NCBI GenBank assembly: GCA_027449885.1
Contig: DAIDKS010000040.1
Coordinates: 50,457-114,456 of the forward strand
Reading direction: 5' to 3'
Length of the DNA stretch: 64,000 nt
DNA from: Acidimicrobiaceae bacterium
GTDB lineage: Bacteria; Actinomycetota; Acidimicrobiia; Acidimicrobiales; RAAP-2
Part shown: in pieces, positions 42,752 through 51,455 of the stretch
Layout of the letters: each line of letters begins with the position of its first letter
Numbering within the stretch: the stretch's first letter is position 1
Made by a program: the position numbers and the translations under genes
Notes under the pieces: generated by a model
Databases searched by the model: none
Told to the model about the DNA's origin: nothing
The model's input: only the letters and a program-made list of their open reading frames with translations

Positions 42752-43681
42752 GTGGACAGTGAGACGACGGGTGACGCAACCCTTTACGACGCTCTGCGCG
42801 AGGAGGTGGCACGACTCCTCGACCGGCACCTGGAGAGTCCGCGCGACTGGATGCCCCACGAGCAGATCGCGTGGGGCGAGGGGGAGAGCTTCCGGGATCG
42901 TCCCTGGAGTCCCGAGGACTACCCGCTACCTGAGGGGGTCCGCAGTTCCATCTACGTCAACCTGCTGACCGAGGACAACCTGCCCTACTACACGACGTCG
43001 ATCCTGCGCCACGCCCCCCACGGTCACCCGCTACGGGACTGGACCCAGCAGTGGACCAGCGAGGAGAATCGGCACTCGATGGTGATGCGGGACTGGGCGC
43101 ACGTCTCGCGCTGCCTGGATCCCGTCGCCCTCGAGGAGGGCCGCCGGGCCCAGATGGCCGGGGCGCACGTCCCCGAGCCGGACTCGCTGGCCGACCTCGT
43201 CTGCTACGTGACCCTGCAGGAGAAGGCCACGCAGATCGCGCACCGCAACACGGCCGCTCGCCTGCCGAAGGAGGACCGTGCGGGTCGAGCGGTACTCGGC
43301 CTGGTCGCCGGCGACGAGACCAAGCACTTCCTCTTCTACCGCGACCTCGGCTCGGCCGCCTTCGCCGTCGACCCCTCCACCATGACCCGGGCCCTCTCGC
43401 GCCAGGTGGCGACGTTCGCGATGCCCGGCGTCGGCATCCCGCAGTTCACCCGTCACGCCGTGCGGATCGCGCGCGAGGGCATCTACGGGCTGGGTCACTT
43501 CGTCCGCGACGTCCTCGAACCGGTCCTCGACCTCTGGGACGTCACGGCGCTCGAGGGACTGAGTCGCGAGGCGTCGAAGGCCCGCGAGGACCTGCTCGCG
43601 ACCGTGGCGCACCTGCGCGCGACCGTCGAGCGAGCGGCCGCGAAGGCCCTGCTGCGCGGTCCGGACGCTCAGCCGGCGTAG
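42752..43681 (+). CDS. Acyl-ACP desaturase (di-iron, FA_desaturase_2)
   Basis: 309 aa soluble ferritin-like di-iron desaturase, like mycobacterial DesA proteins, introducing a double bond in acyl chains on ACP. Iron ligands are seen in the two E-x-x-H motifs: SEENRHSMVMRDW (about residue 107) and GDETKHFLFYRD (about residue 190). NLLTEDNLPYYTTSILRH and LQEKATQIAHRNTA provide further helices with ligands. GTG start has AAGGAGAT 4-5 bases upstream. No ferredoxin nearby. Confidence 0.9.
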   Translation: MDSETTGDATLYDALREEVARLLDRHLESPRDWMPHEQIAWGEGESFRDRPWSPEDYPLPEGVRSSIYVNLLTEDNLPYYTTSILRHAPHGHPLRDWTQQWTSEENRHSMVMRDWAHVSRCLDPVALEEGRRAQMAGAHVPEPDSLADLVCYVTLQEKATQIAHRNTAARLPKEDRAGRAVLGLVAGDETKHFLFYRDLGSAAFAVDPSTMTRALSRQVATFAMPGVGIPQFTRHAVRIAREGIYGLGHFVRDVLEPVLDLWDVTALEGLSREASKAREDLLATVAHLRATVERAAAKALLRGPDAQPA

Positions 43682-43983
43682 CCGAGGTCGCGCAGCGCCT
43701 CCACGCGGTGGGCGAGCGCGTCGGGGTCACCGACGATCCCGAGGGTCTTGTGGCGCGACGTGGCTCCGCGCAGGCAGCGCACGGCGCTGGGGCGAACGCC
43801 GAGTGCCGTGGCGACCAGGGTGCAGGCCTCGGCGGTCGCGGCACCCTCGACGGCCCGGGCTCGGACTCGCACGACGAGACCGTCCTCCGCGGACTCTATC
43901 GAGCGTTCGCGCGAGCCCGGGATCACCCGAACCCGCAGGCGCAGCCCGTCGGCGACGGGGAGGTAGGGGGGAGCCGAGCGCAC
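43669..43983 (-). CDS. DUF167 (YggU) family protein
   Basis: 104 aa. GLRLRVRVIPGSRERSIE, LVVRVRARAVEGAATAEACTLVATALGVRPSAVRCLRGATSRHKTL match DUF167, a small alpha/beta protein of unknown role conserved from bacteria to eukaryotes. GTG start lies 6 bases after TAGAAC, an imperfect but well-placed -10. Its 3' end overlaps the desaturase by 13 bases. Confidence 0.85.
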   Translation of the reverse strand: MRSAPPYLPVADGLRLRVRVIPGSRERSIESAEDGLVVRVRARAVEGAATAEACTLVATALGVRPSAVRCLRGATSRHKTLGIVGDPDALAHRVEALRDLGYAG

Positions 43984-44052
43984 CCATCCGTTCTACCAAT
44001 CCCGTTCGGCCTGATGGCGTCGTTAGGATGAGGCCCAACGGAGGGGGTGTCC

Positions 44053-45729
44053 GTGGGACTGTCCATGACCGAGGCGATCGCGGCCGTGACCGCGCCGGGT
44101 CAGATGTTCGAGGTGGCGGACGTGGAGCGCGGCGGCGTGTCCCAGCGAGAGTTCGTCAACGCGCCCGAGACGCTGCGCGCGTACTTCGAGCAGCTGGCCG
44201 GCGACGAACGGACCTTTCTCGTCTACGAGGACGAGGAGTGGTCATTCGACCGCGTCCACCAGGAGATCTCGGCGCTGGCCGACGCCCTCGTCTCCCACTT
44301 CGGCGTGGCGCCGGGCGACCGAGTGGGCATCGCGATGCGCAACCTGCCCGAGTGGATCGTGAGCTTCGGGGCGATCGTGTCGATCGGGGCCGTCTCGGTC
44401 TCGCTGAACGCCTGGTGGACCGAGGACGAGATGGCCTACGCCATCGAGGACGCCGGCCTCGCGCTGCTCATCGCCGACCAGGAACGCCTCAGCCGCTCCC
44501 ACGCGACCTGTCGGGCGCGCGGCGTCGCCATGCTGGGCGTGCGGCTCGACCAGCTCCAGCCCCCGCCGCCGGGCGTCGAGCGCTGGAGCCGCGTGGTCGT
44601 CGCGGGCCGGCCCCTGCCCCCGGCGGAGCTCCACGGGGATCTCGACGCGACGATCCTCTACACGTCGGGCACGACGGGGCGTCCGAAGGGAGCCGTGTCG
44701 ACGCACCGGGCCGTCAGCCAGGCGATCATCGCCTTCGCGTCGAACACCGCCGTGATCGAGGCGCGCCGCGAGCCGGGCGAGGAGGGGTCGGGCCTCGCGC
44801 CCTGCTTCATCCTCATCGTCCCGCTCTTCCACGTGACCGGGTGCATCCCCGTCATGATGAGCTGCGTCGCGTGGCACTTCAAGCTCGTGATGATGTACCG
44901 CTGGGAGCCCGAGCGAGCCCTGCACCTCATCGATCGTCACCGGGTCACCAGTTTCGTGGGCGTCCCGACCCAGGCCTGGGACCTGCTGGAGCACCCCCGG
45001 TTCTCGGAGTTCGACACGTCGTCGCTCGTCTCGATCGGCGGTGGGGGGGCGCCCGCGCCGCCGACGCTGGTCGCACGCGTCGAGGCGAGTTTCACCCGGG
45101 GGCGCCCACAGCTCGGCTACGGGATGACCGAGACCAACGCCTACGGGCCCGGCAACTACGGCGAGGACTACGTGACGCACCCATCCTCGACGGGTCGGGT
45201 GCGCACGGCCGTGCTCGACGTGGCGATCCGTGACGATGAGGGGCGGGACCTGCCCGTCGGGGAGCGCGGCGAGATCTGGCTGAAGTCGCCAACGCTCATT
45301 CGCGGCTACTGGCGTCAGCCGGAGTCGACGTCGGCCACGATCGTGAACGGCTGGCTGCGCACCGGGGACGTCGGCCGGGCCGACGCCGAGGGCTACCTCT
45401 ACATCGAGGACCGCAAGAAGGACATGATCCTGCGCGCGGGCGAGAACGTCTACTCGGCCGAGGTCGAGGCGGCGATCTACGAGATGCCGGCCGTCTACGA
45501 GGCGGCCGTCCTCGGGGTGCCCCACGAACGGCTCGGGGAAGAGGTGGCCGCGGTCATCGTGCGCAAGGCCGGGATGGACTTGAGCGCGGAGTCCCTTCGG
45601 GACCACCTGGCGGATCGACTGGCCGCCTTCAAGGTGCCGACGCGGGTCGCCGTGATCGACGAGCCCCTCCCGCGCAACGCGGCGGGCAAGGTCCTCAAGC
45701 GCGAACTCGTCGGTCGTTACTTCGCGTAG
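44053..45729 (+). CDS. Acyl-CoA synthetase (AMP-dependent, FadD-like)
   Basis: ANL-superfamily adenylating enzyme, about 558 aa from GTG 44053; the upstream in-frame GTG 44047 abuts the GGAGGGGG ribosome-binding site, so I prefer the second. ATILYTSGTTGRPKGAVSTHRAV is the P-loop-like A3 motif; PQLGYGMTETNAYG is A5; GWLRTGDVGRADAEGYLYIEDRKKDMILRAGENVYSAEVE covers A7-A8, with the catalytic Lys in PRNAAGKVLKREL. Long-chain or related acid substrate. Converges on the Nudix gene. Confidence 0.9.
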   Translation: MGLSMTEAIAAVTAPGQMFEVADVERGGVSQREFVNAPETLRAYFEQLAGDERTFLVYEDEEWSFDRVHQEISALADALVSHFGVAPGDRVGIAMRNLPEWIVSFGAIVSIGAVSVSLNAWWTEDEMAYAIEDAGLALLIADQERLSRSHATCRARGVAMLGVRLDQLQPPPPGVERWSRVVVAGRPLPPAELHGDLDATILYTSGTTGRPKGAVSTHRAVSQAIIAFASNTAVIEARREPGEEGSGLAPCFILIVPLFHVTGCIPVMMSCVAWHFKLVMMYRWEPERALHLIDRHRVTSFVGVPTQAWDLLEHPRFSEFDTSSLVSIGGGGAPAPPTLVARVEASFTRGRPQLGYGMTETNAYGPGNYGEDYVTHPSSTGRVRTAVLDVAIRDDEGRDLPVGERGEIWLKSPTLIRGYWRQPESTSATIVNGWLRTGDVGRADAEGYLYIEDRKKDMILRAGENVYSAEVEAAIYEMPAVYEAAVLGVPHERLGEEVAAVIVRKAGMDLSAESLRDHLADRLAAFKVPTRVAVIDEPLPRNAAGKVLKRELVGRYFA

Positions 45730-46142
45730 AGGCCCTCGAGCGCCTCGCGAGCGAAGGCGGCGAGGTTGAGGTCGACGATCTCGAGCAGGGGGAACCACTG
45801 CGCGCGATCCGTCGTGCCGTGGGCCTCGTGGCGCAGGACGCCGCCGTCACGTGCGACGCGGTAGATGATGCGCACGGTGTGGAGGCGGTCGCCGTTCGGG
45901 CGACGTCGCAGGTCGCTGGTCACGCCGAGGAGCTCGGGCTCGCGGATGTTGAGCCCGGTCTCCTCACGAAACTCGCGCACGAGGGTCTGGTGCGGCGTCT
46001 CGCCGAACTCGATGCCGCCTCCGGGCAGCCACCACAGGGGTGGGACGTGCTCGGGATTGCTCGAACGGACGAGCAGGACGTGCTCGCCCTCGACCAGCAC
46101 ACCGTAGGCGCGCACCGTCGTCCGCTCGCGCGCGCGACTCAC
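45717..46142 (-). CDS. Nudix hydrolase
   Basis: 141 aa. The Nudix box is GGGIEFGETPHQTLVREFREETGLNI (G-x5-E-x7-R-E-U-x-E-E-x-G-U). Begins at a GTG that overlaps the permease stop (VSRARERTTVRAYGVLVEG). C-terminal part ends ALEGLYAK. Likely removes nucleoside-diphosphate derivatives; the substrate is not predictable. Last gene of mmsA-permease-Nudix; overlaps acyl-CoA synthetase by 13 bases. Confidence 0.9.
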   Translation of the reverse strand: MSRARERTTVRAYGVLVEGEHVLLVRSSNPEHVPPLWWLPGGGIEFGETPHQTLVREFREETGLNIREPELLGVTSDLRRRPNGDRLHTVRIIYRVARDGGVLRHEAHGTTDRAQWFPLLEIVDLNLAAFAREALEGLYAK

Positions 46143-47695
46143 GAGGGCGTGCCGTGGAGGGCGAGGTAGGTCCGCCGGCAGCCCTCGCCGCAGAAGTAGT
46201 GGGTGACGCCGTCGGCGCCCACCGCCGACAGGGCCGTCGCCGAGTCGACGCGCATCTCGCAGATCGGATCGACGGCGTCGCCGTTCGCGTCGCCGCGCAT
46301 CGGGGCCCCGGACTCCATGGCGTCGAGTTTGAGGAAGGCGCGCCGGCAGCCCTCGCCGCAGAAGTAGTGGGTGACGCCGTCGGCGCCCACCGCCGACAGG
46401 GCCGTCGCCGAGTCGACGCGCATCTCGCAGATCGGATCGACGGCGTCGCCGTTCGGGTCCTCGTTCATCATGGTGGGCTCCTCTCCCTTGTCGAAGCGCT
46501 CGGCGCAGCGCACCGAGCAGAAGTAGACGGTCTGTCCGTCGCGGTAGCGGACGGCCACCGGAGCCGTCACGTCGACGTTCATGCCGCAGATGGGGTCGAT
46601 GGCGACCTCCTCGCCCTCCTCGCGACCGCGAGAGAGGACGACCAGCACGACCACGACCACGGTCGCCAGGACGTTGAGGACCAGCGTCGAGCCGAGGGGG
46701 AAGTGCCCGCTGAGGGCCGCGGAGTGTCGAGCGCCGGGGATGAGGTGCAACTGGCGGAAGAGGACCTCGACCACGAGCCCGCCGGCGCTCATCACGACCC
46801 AGAGCAGCCCGAAGAGTCGCAGGGCCATCCCGGTGCCGTAGAAGCGCCGGTAGATGAGGAGGAGCGGCAGGGTCACGAGGTCCGCGAAGATGAAGGCGAT
46901 CACGCCGCCGAAGGCGACGCCGTGGGCCCACAGGGCGGCCGCCAGCGGAATGTTGCCGACCGAGCAGACGAAGGAGATCACCGCGAGCAGCGGGGCGATC
47001 ACGGCGTTCTCTACCACCGTCAGCCATCCGTGTCCGGTGATGAAGAGATGGCTCCAGGCGTCGTTGGAGACGTGGACGGTGAGGAAGCCCGCGATCAGGA
47101 AGCCCGCTCCCAGCTCCTTGCGGAGCATCGTGAAGTCGCCGATCGTGTAGCGGGCCGCCAGGCGGTAGTGGCGGCGCGTCGCGAGACGCTCGCGCCACGT
47201 CGAGCACGCCGGCATGGCCGGTGGGGGCGCGTCCTCGAGGACGCGCTCGCGCATCGCCGCCTGGGATCGGGCGTTGTAGACGAGGCCGGTCAGGGCCGCG
47301 AGCCCGATCACCATGATCACGCCGCCGACCAACTGGGCCGCGAGGAACTGCCAGCCGAGCAAGATGTAGAGCACGATCCCGAGCTCGATCACCAGGTTGG
47401 TCGAGGCGATCATGAAGATCAAGGAGTTCGTCCACGAGGCCCCGCGCGCGAAGAGCGCGCGCGACATGGCGCTCGCCGCGTAACTGCACGACGACGAGAT
47501 GATCCCGAGCGCCGAGGCCGTGAGCGCCGTTCGAGGCGACGTGCGGCCGAGCTGGGCTCGGAGCCCGTCGCGCGGGAGGAAGCTCTGGACGAGACCCGAC
47601 AGCGTGAAGCCCAGTACCAGGGGCCACCACGTCATCCAGACCATGGCGGCCGCCTCGCGCAGCCCCAGGTAGAGCCAGTGCGCGAGGCCGCTCAC
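46139..47695 (-). CDS. DUF318/UPF0718 permease fused to three YHS domains
   Basis: 518 aa. Residues 1-360 are an ArsP/DUF318 permease with 8-10 membrane helices and the SSSCSYAASAMSRALFARGASW motif near residue 70 (repeated as SFVCSVGNIPLAAALWAHG). After a helix at about 350 come three YHS metal-binding modules: DPICGMNVDV...YFCSVRCAERF, then two near-identical DPICEMRVDS...YFCGEGCRR units. Such permeases export organoarsenic or other metal/metalloid compounds; the YHS units likely bind the metal. GTG lies 2 bases after the mmsA stop. Confidence 0.88.
   Translation of the reverse strand: MSGLAHWLYLGLREAAAMVWMTWWPLVLGFTLSGLVQSFLPRDGLRAQLGRTSPRTALTASALGIISSSCSYAASAMSRALFARGASWTNSLIFMIASTNLVIELGIVLYILLGWQFLAAQLVGGVIMVIGLAALTGLVYNARSQAAMRERVLEDAPPPAMPACSTWRERLATRRHYRLAARYTIGDFTMLRKELGAGFLIAGFLTVHVSNDAWSHLFITGHGWLTVVENAVIAPLLAVISFVCSVGNIPLAAALWAHGVAFGGVIAFIFADLVTLPLLLIYRRFYGTGMALRLFGLLWVVMSAGGLVVEVLFRQLHLIPGARHSAALSGHFPLGSTLVLNVLATVVVVVLVVLSRGREEGEEVAIDPICGMNVDVTAPVAVRYRDGQTVYFCSVRCAERFDKGEEPTMMNEDPNGDAVDPICEMRVDSATALSAVGADGVTHYFCGEGCRRAFLKLDAMESGAPMRGDANGDAVDPICEMRVDSATALSAVGADGVTHYFCGEGCRRTYLALHGTPS
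46173..46287 (-). repeat. 115-bp perfect direct repeat, copy 1 (third YHS unit)
   Basis: Identical over 115 bases to 46341-46455, same orientation, within the YHS permease gene. Offset 168 bp (56 codons), so the frame is kept. Confidence 0.9.
46341..46455 (-). repeat. 115-bp perfect direct repeat, copy 2 (second YHS unit)
   Basis: Partner of 46173-46287; encodes the same NGDAVDPICEMRVDS...CGEGCRR block. Zero mismatches implies a recent duplication or gene-conversion. Confidence 0.9.
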
Positions 47696-47697
47696 GG

Positions 47698-49176
47698 CTA
47701 TCGCGTCGTCGGGAATCCGAGGTCGATTTGGGACTCGGACGGCTGCGGCCAGCGCGTGGTGACGACCTTCGCCCGGGTGTAGAAGGCGATGCCCTCCGGC
47801 CCGTACATGTGCGCGTGGCCGAACAGGGAGTCCTTCCAGCCGCCGAACGAGTACGAGGCCACCGGTACCGGGATCGGGACGTTCACGCCGATCATCCCCA
47901 CGGTCACGTCACGAGTGAAGTGACGCGCGGTATTGCCGTCTCGCGTGAAGATGGCCGTGCCGTTCCCGTAGGGATTCGCGTTGATCAGGGCCACGGCGTC
48001 GGCGTAGGTGTCGACGCGAACGACGCCGAGGACCGGTCCGAAGATCTCGTCGTCGTAGGCCGGACTGCCGGGACGAACGTCGTCGATCAGGCAGGGCCCG
48101 AGGAAGAAGCCCGGGCCGAGGTCGACGGTCGTCCCGTCGCGCACCACGGTGAACCCGTCCTCGCTGGCGCGCGCGACGTAGCCCGCGACCCGGTCACGGT
48201 GGGCGGCGGTGATGAGCGGGCCGAAGTCACTGCGGGGGTCGTCGCCGGGTCCGACGACCAGCCGGTCGAGGCGCTCGGCGATCTTCGGGACCAGTCGGTC
48301 GCCCACGTCGCCCACGGCCACCACGACGCTGATCGCCATGCAGCGCTCCCCGGCCGATCCGTAGCCGGCGTTGATGGCCGCGTCCGCCGCGACGTCGAGG
48401 TCGGCGTCGGGCATCACCACCATGTGGTTCTTCGCTCCGCCGAGGGCCTGGGCTCGCTTGCCGTGCGTCGTCGCCGTCCGAAACACGTGACGCGCCACGG
48501 GGGTCGAACCCACGAAGCTCACGGCGTCCACGCCGGGGTGCTCGAGGAGCTGGTTGACGGTCGAGGCGTCACCGTGGAGGACCGTGAACACCCCGTCGGG
48601 CAGCCCGGCCTCCCTCATGAGCTCGGCGACCCGGACCGAGACGGAGGGATCGCGCTCGGACGGCTTCAGGATGACCACGTTCCCGGTGGCCAGCGCGTTC
48701 GCCGCCATCCACAGGGGCACCATGATCGGGAAGTTGAAGGGGGTGATCGCGGCGACCACGCCGACGGGCTCGCGCAGGGAGTGGACGTCGACGCCCGTCG
48801 CGACCTGAGGCGAGAACGAGCCCTTCAGGAGCTCGTTGAGTCCGCACGCGTACTCCACGTTCTCGAGGCCGCGGGCGATCTCTCCGCGCGCGTCGGCGAG
48901 GGTCTTGCCGTGCTCCGCGGTGATCAGCCGGGCCAGCTCGTCGGTGTGCTCGACGATGAGGTGGCGCAGCGTGAACAGGATGTTCGTTCGCTCCGACAGC
49001 GTGGAGCGACCCCAGGTCGCCGCCGCGCGACGCGCCCCGGCGACCACGTCGTCGACGAACGCGGCGTCGGGAACGGGGACGTGGCCGGTGATCTCACCCG
49101 TGGCCGGGTTGAAGACTGGCAGAGTCCCCGGCGCCTCGTGGCGCTCTCCATTGATGACGTGCGGGATTGTCGACAT
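47698..49176 (-). CDS. mmsA: Methylmalonate-semialdehyde dehydrogenase
   Basis: CoA-acylating ALDH of valine/inositol catabolism. 492 aa from ATG 49176 (MSTIPHVINGERHEAPG); the ORF-track start 7 codons earlier lies in the leader. VGVVAAITPFNFPIMVPLWMAANALATGN, the VSFVGSTPVARHVF fold, GAKNHMVVMPDADL, the active-site Cys in GSAGERCMA and NANPYGNGTAIFTRDG are the MmsA subgroup marks. Minus-strand TAAGAT lies about 20 bases before the start. Followed 2 bases later by the permease. Confidence 0.93.
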   Translation of the reverse strand: MSTIPHVINGERHEAPGTLPVFNPATGEITGHVPVPDAAFVDDVVAGARRAAATWGRSTLSERTNILFTLRHLIVEHTDELARLITAEHGKTLADARGEIARGLENVEYACGLNELLKGSFSPQVATGVDVHSLREPVGVVAAITPFNFPIMVPLWMAANALATGNVVILKPSERDPSVSVRVAELMREAGLPDGVFTVLHGDASTVNQLLEHPGVDAVSFVGSTPVARHVFRTATTHGKRAQALGGAKNHMVVMPDADLDVAADAAINAGYGSAGERCMAISVVVAVGDVGDRLVPKIAERLDRLVVGPGDDPRSDFGPLITAAHRDRVAGYVARASEDGFTVVRDGTTVDLGPGFFLGPCLIDDVRPGSPAYDDEIFGPVLGVVRVDTYADAVALINANPYGNGTAIFTRDGNTARHFTRDVTVGMIGVNVPIPVPVASYSFGGWKDSLFGHAHMYGPEGIAFYTRAKVVTTRWPQPSESQIDLGFPTTR

Positions 49177-49196
49177 ATCGCCTCGCTTCCGCTCCA

Positions 49197-49202
49197 ATCT
49201 TA
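49197..49202 (-). promoter_or_regulatory. -10 element of mmsA operon
   Basis: TAAGAT on the minus strand about 20 bases before the mmsA ATG. Confidence 0.4.
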
Positions 49203-49222
49203 CGGGGGCCGCTACGGGGGGT

Positions 49223-49228
49223 TAGCGT
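49223..49228 (+). promoter_or_regulatory. -10 element of leaderless arfB promoter
   Basis: TAGCGT, 6 bases, GTG at 49235. Confidence 0.55.
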
Positions 49229-49234
49229 GGCGGC

Positions 49235-49642
49235 GTGACGGTCGATCCGCTGATCGCGCCGGGCGTCCATCTCCGCATCGACGACCTCTCGGAGCGCGTG
49301 ACGACCTCCGGGGGTCCCGGGGGACAGCACGCCAATCGCTCCCGCACCCGTGTGGTCGTCACCTGGTCCTTCGACGAGGTCGCGCTGCCCGATACCGTGC
49401 GCGAGCGCCTGCGGTCCCGATTCGGGGATCGGATCACCTCCAGCGCGTCGCGCTATCGCTCCCAGGGCCAGAATCGCGAGGCCGCCATTGAGCAGCTGGT
49501 CCGGCGCGTGCGCGCCGAACTCACCGAGGCACCACCGCGTCGGCCGACGCGGCCGACGCGAGCCTCCGCCCAGCGACGGGTCGAGGAGAAGCGGGCGCGT
49601 TCGCGGCTGAAGCGCGAGAGGCGGGGTGGTCCCGCGGACTAG
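49235..49642 (+). CDS. arfB: Alternative ribosome-rescue factor ArfB (YaeJ, peptidyl-tRNA hydrolase)
   Basis: 135 aa release-factor-like hydrolase that frees stalled ribosomes without a codon. The catalytic GGQ lies in TTSGGPGGQHANRSRTRVVVTW; the C-terminal tail is long and Arg/Lys-rich (RRVEEKRARSRLKRERRG), as needed for the empty mRNA channel. Leaderless GTG start. Converges on surE with a 4-base overlap. Confidence 0.92.
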   Translation: MTVDPLIAPGVHLRIDDLSERVTTSGGPGGQHANRSRTRVVVTWSFDEVALPDTVRERLRSRFGDRITSSASRYRSQGQNREAAIEQLVRRVRAELTEAPPRRPTRPTRASAQRRVEEKRARSRLKRERRGGPAD

Positions 49643-50490
49643 CGGGCGCGGCCCAGGTGTCGATCGATGGCCCGAAGGGCGCCGGCGACGGCCGCGTCGA
49701 GACCCGGGTCGGACTCCTCGTGGGGTCCGCGCAAGGGGGTGAGCGACGCGTAGCCCGCGGTGATCAGGGCCCCGTCCTCGTCGGCCGCCTCGTCGCTGAC
49801 GTCACCGATCTCCGGGCTCGCCGCGCCGACGCGCAGGGTCAGCTCGCCCTCCTCGGCGAGCGGCTCTCCGCCGGCGAGCGGTCCCGCGGACTTCACGACC
49901 CCGGCCATGGAGATGCGCCCCCGCTGGACGCCACGCAACTGGGCGGTGGGGAGGTTGGGGACGTTCAGGTTGAAGAGGGTGCGCGACGGGGCGGCGAGGA
50001 GGCCCTCGACGACCTCCATGGCGACGTTCGCCGCCGTCTCGAAGTGGATCTCCTCCCCCCACTGGATCGAGACGGCGAGTCCCGAGAGTCCGAGCTGGGC
50101 CGCGGTGAGGACCGCCCCGACCGTGCCCGAGTGCAGGACGCTGCGCCCGACGTTCGCTCCCGCGTTGATGCCCGAGATCACGAGGTCGGGAGTCACCCCG
50201 AAGCTCCCGAGCGAACCGACGAGGGCGCAGAGCGCGGGCGGGGCGTCGAGGCCGTACGCCGGGATCGACTCGGCACCCGCGATGTAGTGGCGTCGGTAGG
50301 GGATGGAGGGGCGCTCGAAGACGTCGCCGACGGCGGCCGACATCCCGGAGTGGTTCGTGAGGGGGGCGACGACGACGGCCTCGCGGGTCTCCCCGTCCGG
50401 CGCATCGTCGATCCAGCGCACGACGGCTCGAGCGAGCGTCGCCAGTCCCGGCGCACCCACGCCGTCATCGTTTGTGAGCAGCAGGCGCAT
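49639..50490 (-). CDS. surE: 5'/3'-nucleotidase SurE
   Basis: Metal-dependent survival protein E, hydrolysing nucleoside monophosphates. 283 aa. The metal-binding N terminus LLLTNDDGVGAPGL, the VVAPLTNHSGMSAAVG loop, and the PDLVISGINAGANVGRSVLHSGTVGAVLTA block (metal Asn, GTVGA) are clear. ATG follows TATCGT by 7 bases, a leaderless start. Confidence 0.93.
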   Translation of the reverse strand: MRLLLTNDDGVGAPGLATLARAVVRWIDDAPDGETREAVVVAPLTNHSGMSAAVGDVFERPSIPYRRHYIAGAESIPAYGLDAPPALCALVGSLGSFGVTPDLVISGINAGANVGRSVLHSGTVGAVLTAAQLGLSGLAVSIQWGEEIHFETAANVAMEVVEGLLAAPSRTLFNLNVPNLPTAQLRGVQRGRISMAGVVKSAGPLAGGEPLAEEGELTLRVGAASPEIGDVSDEAADEDGALITAGYASLTPLRGPHEESDPGLDAAVAGALRAIDRHLGRAR

Positions 50491-50497
50491 ACGTCGT

Positions 50498-50503
50498 ACG
50501 ATA
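50498..50503 (-). promoter_or_regulatory. -10 element of leaderless surE promoter
   Basis: TATCGT on the minus strand, 7 bases, ATG at 50490. Confidence 0.5.
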
Positions 50504-50543
50504 ACGGTCCGGGGTTACGTAACAGTGAGAAGGGACGCAACGA

Positions 50544-51455
50544 ATGCTCCCGTCGGGTGAACAGATCGCGATTGCCCACGGCGACCAGCGCGCCGTCATC
50601 ACCGAGGTCGGGGCGACGCTGCGCACGTACGTGCAGTCCGGCGTGCCCGTGGTGGAGGGCTTCGCCGCCGACGAGGTGCCCTCGGGCGCCCACGGGCAGG
50701 TCCTCTTCCCGTGGCCCAACCGGATCGGCGCCGAGCCGTGGGGATTCTCGGACCGAGAGGCGGAGCCGATCGTGGACGACGTCGCGGGCCGCACGGCGCT
50801 GCACGGTCTGGTGCGATGGCGTCCGTTCCGCATCGAGTCGGTCAACCAGAATCGCTGCGTCCTCTCGCTGCTGCTGCACCCGTCGCCCTCGTACCCCTTC
50901 GCCACCGAACTGGCCGTCGCGTACCACCTCGGGTCCCTCGGACTGACGGTCACCACGACGGTGACGAACCGTGACGAGGTCCCCATCCCCTTCGGCGTCG
51001 GATTCCACCCCTACCTCGCCGTCACGACGCCGACGATCGAGGGTGCCGAGCTGTGCGTGCCGGCCCGCGCCTTCATCGACGTCGACGACCGACGGCTCCC
51101 GACGGGCGTGATCCTGCCGGTGACCGGACACCCGGTCGACTTCCTCGACCCGAAGTCGGTCAGTGGCCACGAGTTGGACGTCACCTACACCGAGTTGCTG
51201 CGCGACGACTTCGGTCTCGCGACGGTGAGCGTCGTGGACCGGGAGGGTGGAGCGGTCGAGCTGTCGATGGATCGGAACTTCCCCTACGTGCAGGTCTACA
51301 CGGGTGACGGACTCGCGCACGGTCGGCGACGGACGTCCATCGCCGTGGAGCCGATGACGTGCCCCCCGGACGGGCTGCGCAGCGGCAAGGACGTCGTCGT
51401 CCTCGAGCCGGGACAGCACTGGGCCGGCTCGTGGCGCCTGCGGAGGCGGCGGTGA
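50544..51455 (+). CDS. Aldose 1-epimerase-family protein
   Basis: 303 aa galactose-mutarotase fold. VVEGFAADEVPSGAHGQVLFPWPNRIG has the sugar-binding Asn-Arg, TALHGLVRWRPF the His, and VGFHPYLAV the second catalytic His; TSIAVEPMTCPPDGL contains the catalytic Glu. AAGGGA precedes the ATG. Operon with the SDR gene (4-base overlap). The exact sugar is unknown. Confidence 0.9.
   Translation: MLPSGEQIAIAHGDQRAVITEVGATLRTYVQSGVPVVEGFAADEVPSGAHGQVLFPWPNRIGAEPWGFSDREAEPIVDDVAGRTALHGLVRWRPFRIESVNQNRCVLSLLLHPSPSYPFATELAVAYHLGSLGLTVTTTVTNRDEVPIPFGVGFHPYLAVTTPTIEGAELCVPARAFIDVDDRRLPTGVILPVTGHPVDFLDPKSVSGHELDVTYTELLRDDFGLATVSVVDREGGAVELSMDRNFPYVQVYTGDGLAHGRRRTSIAVEPMTCPPDGLRSGKDVVVLEPGQHWAGSWRLRRRR

Noticed and set aside
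44242-45798. 518-aa minus-strand ORF
   Set aside because: Antisense shadow of the acyl-CoA synthetase.
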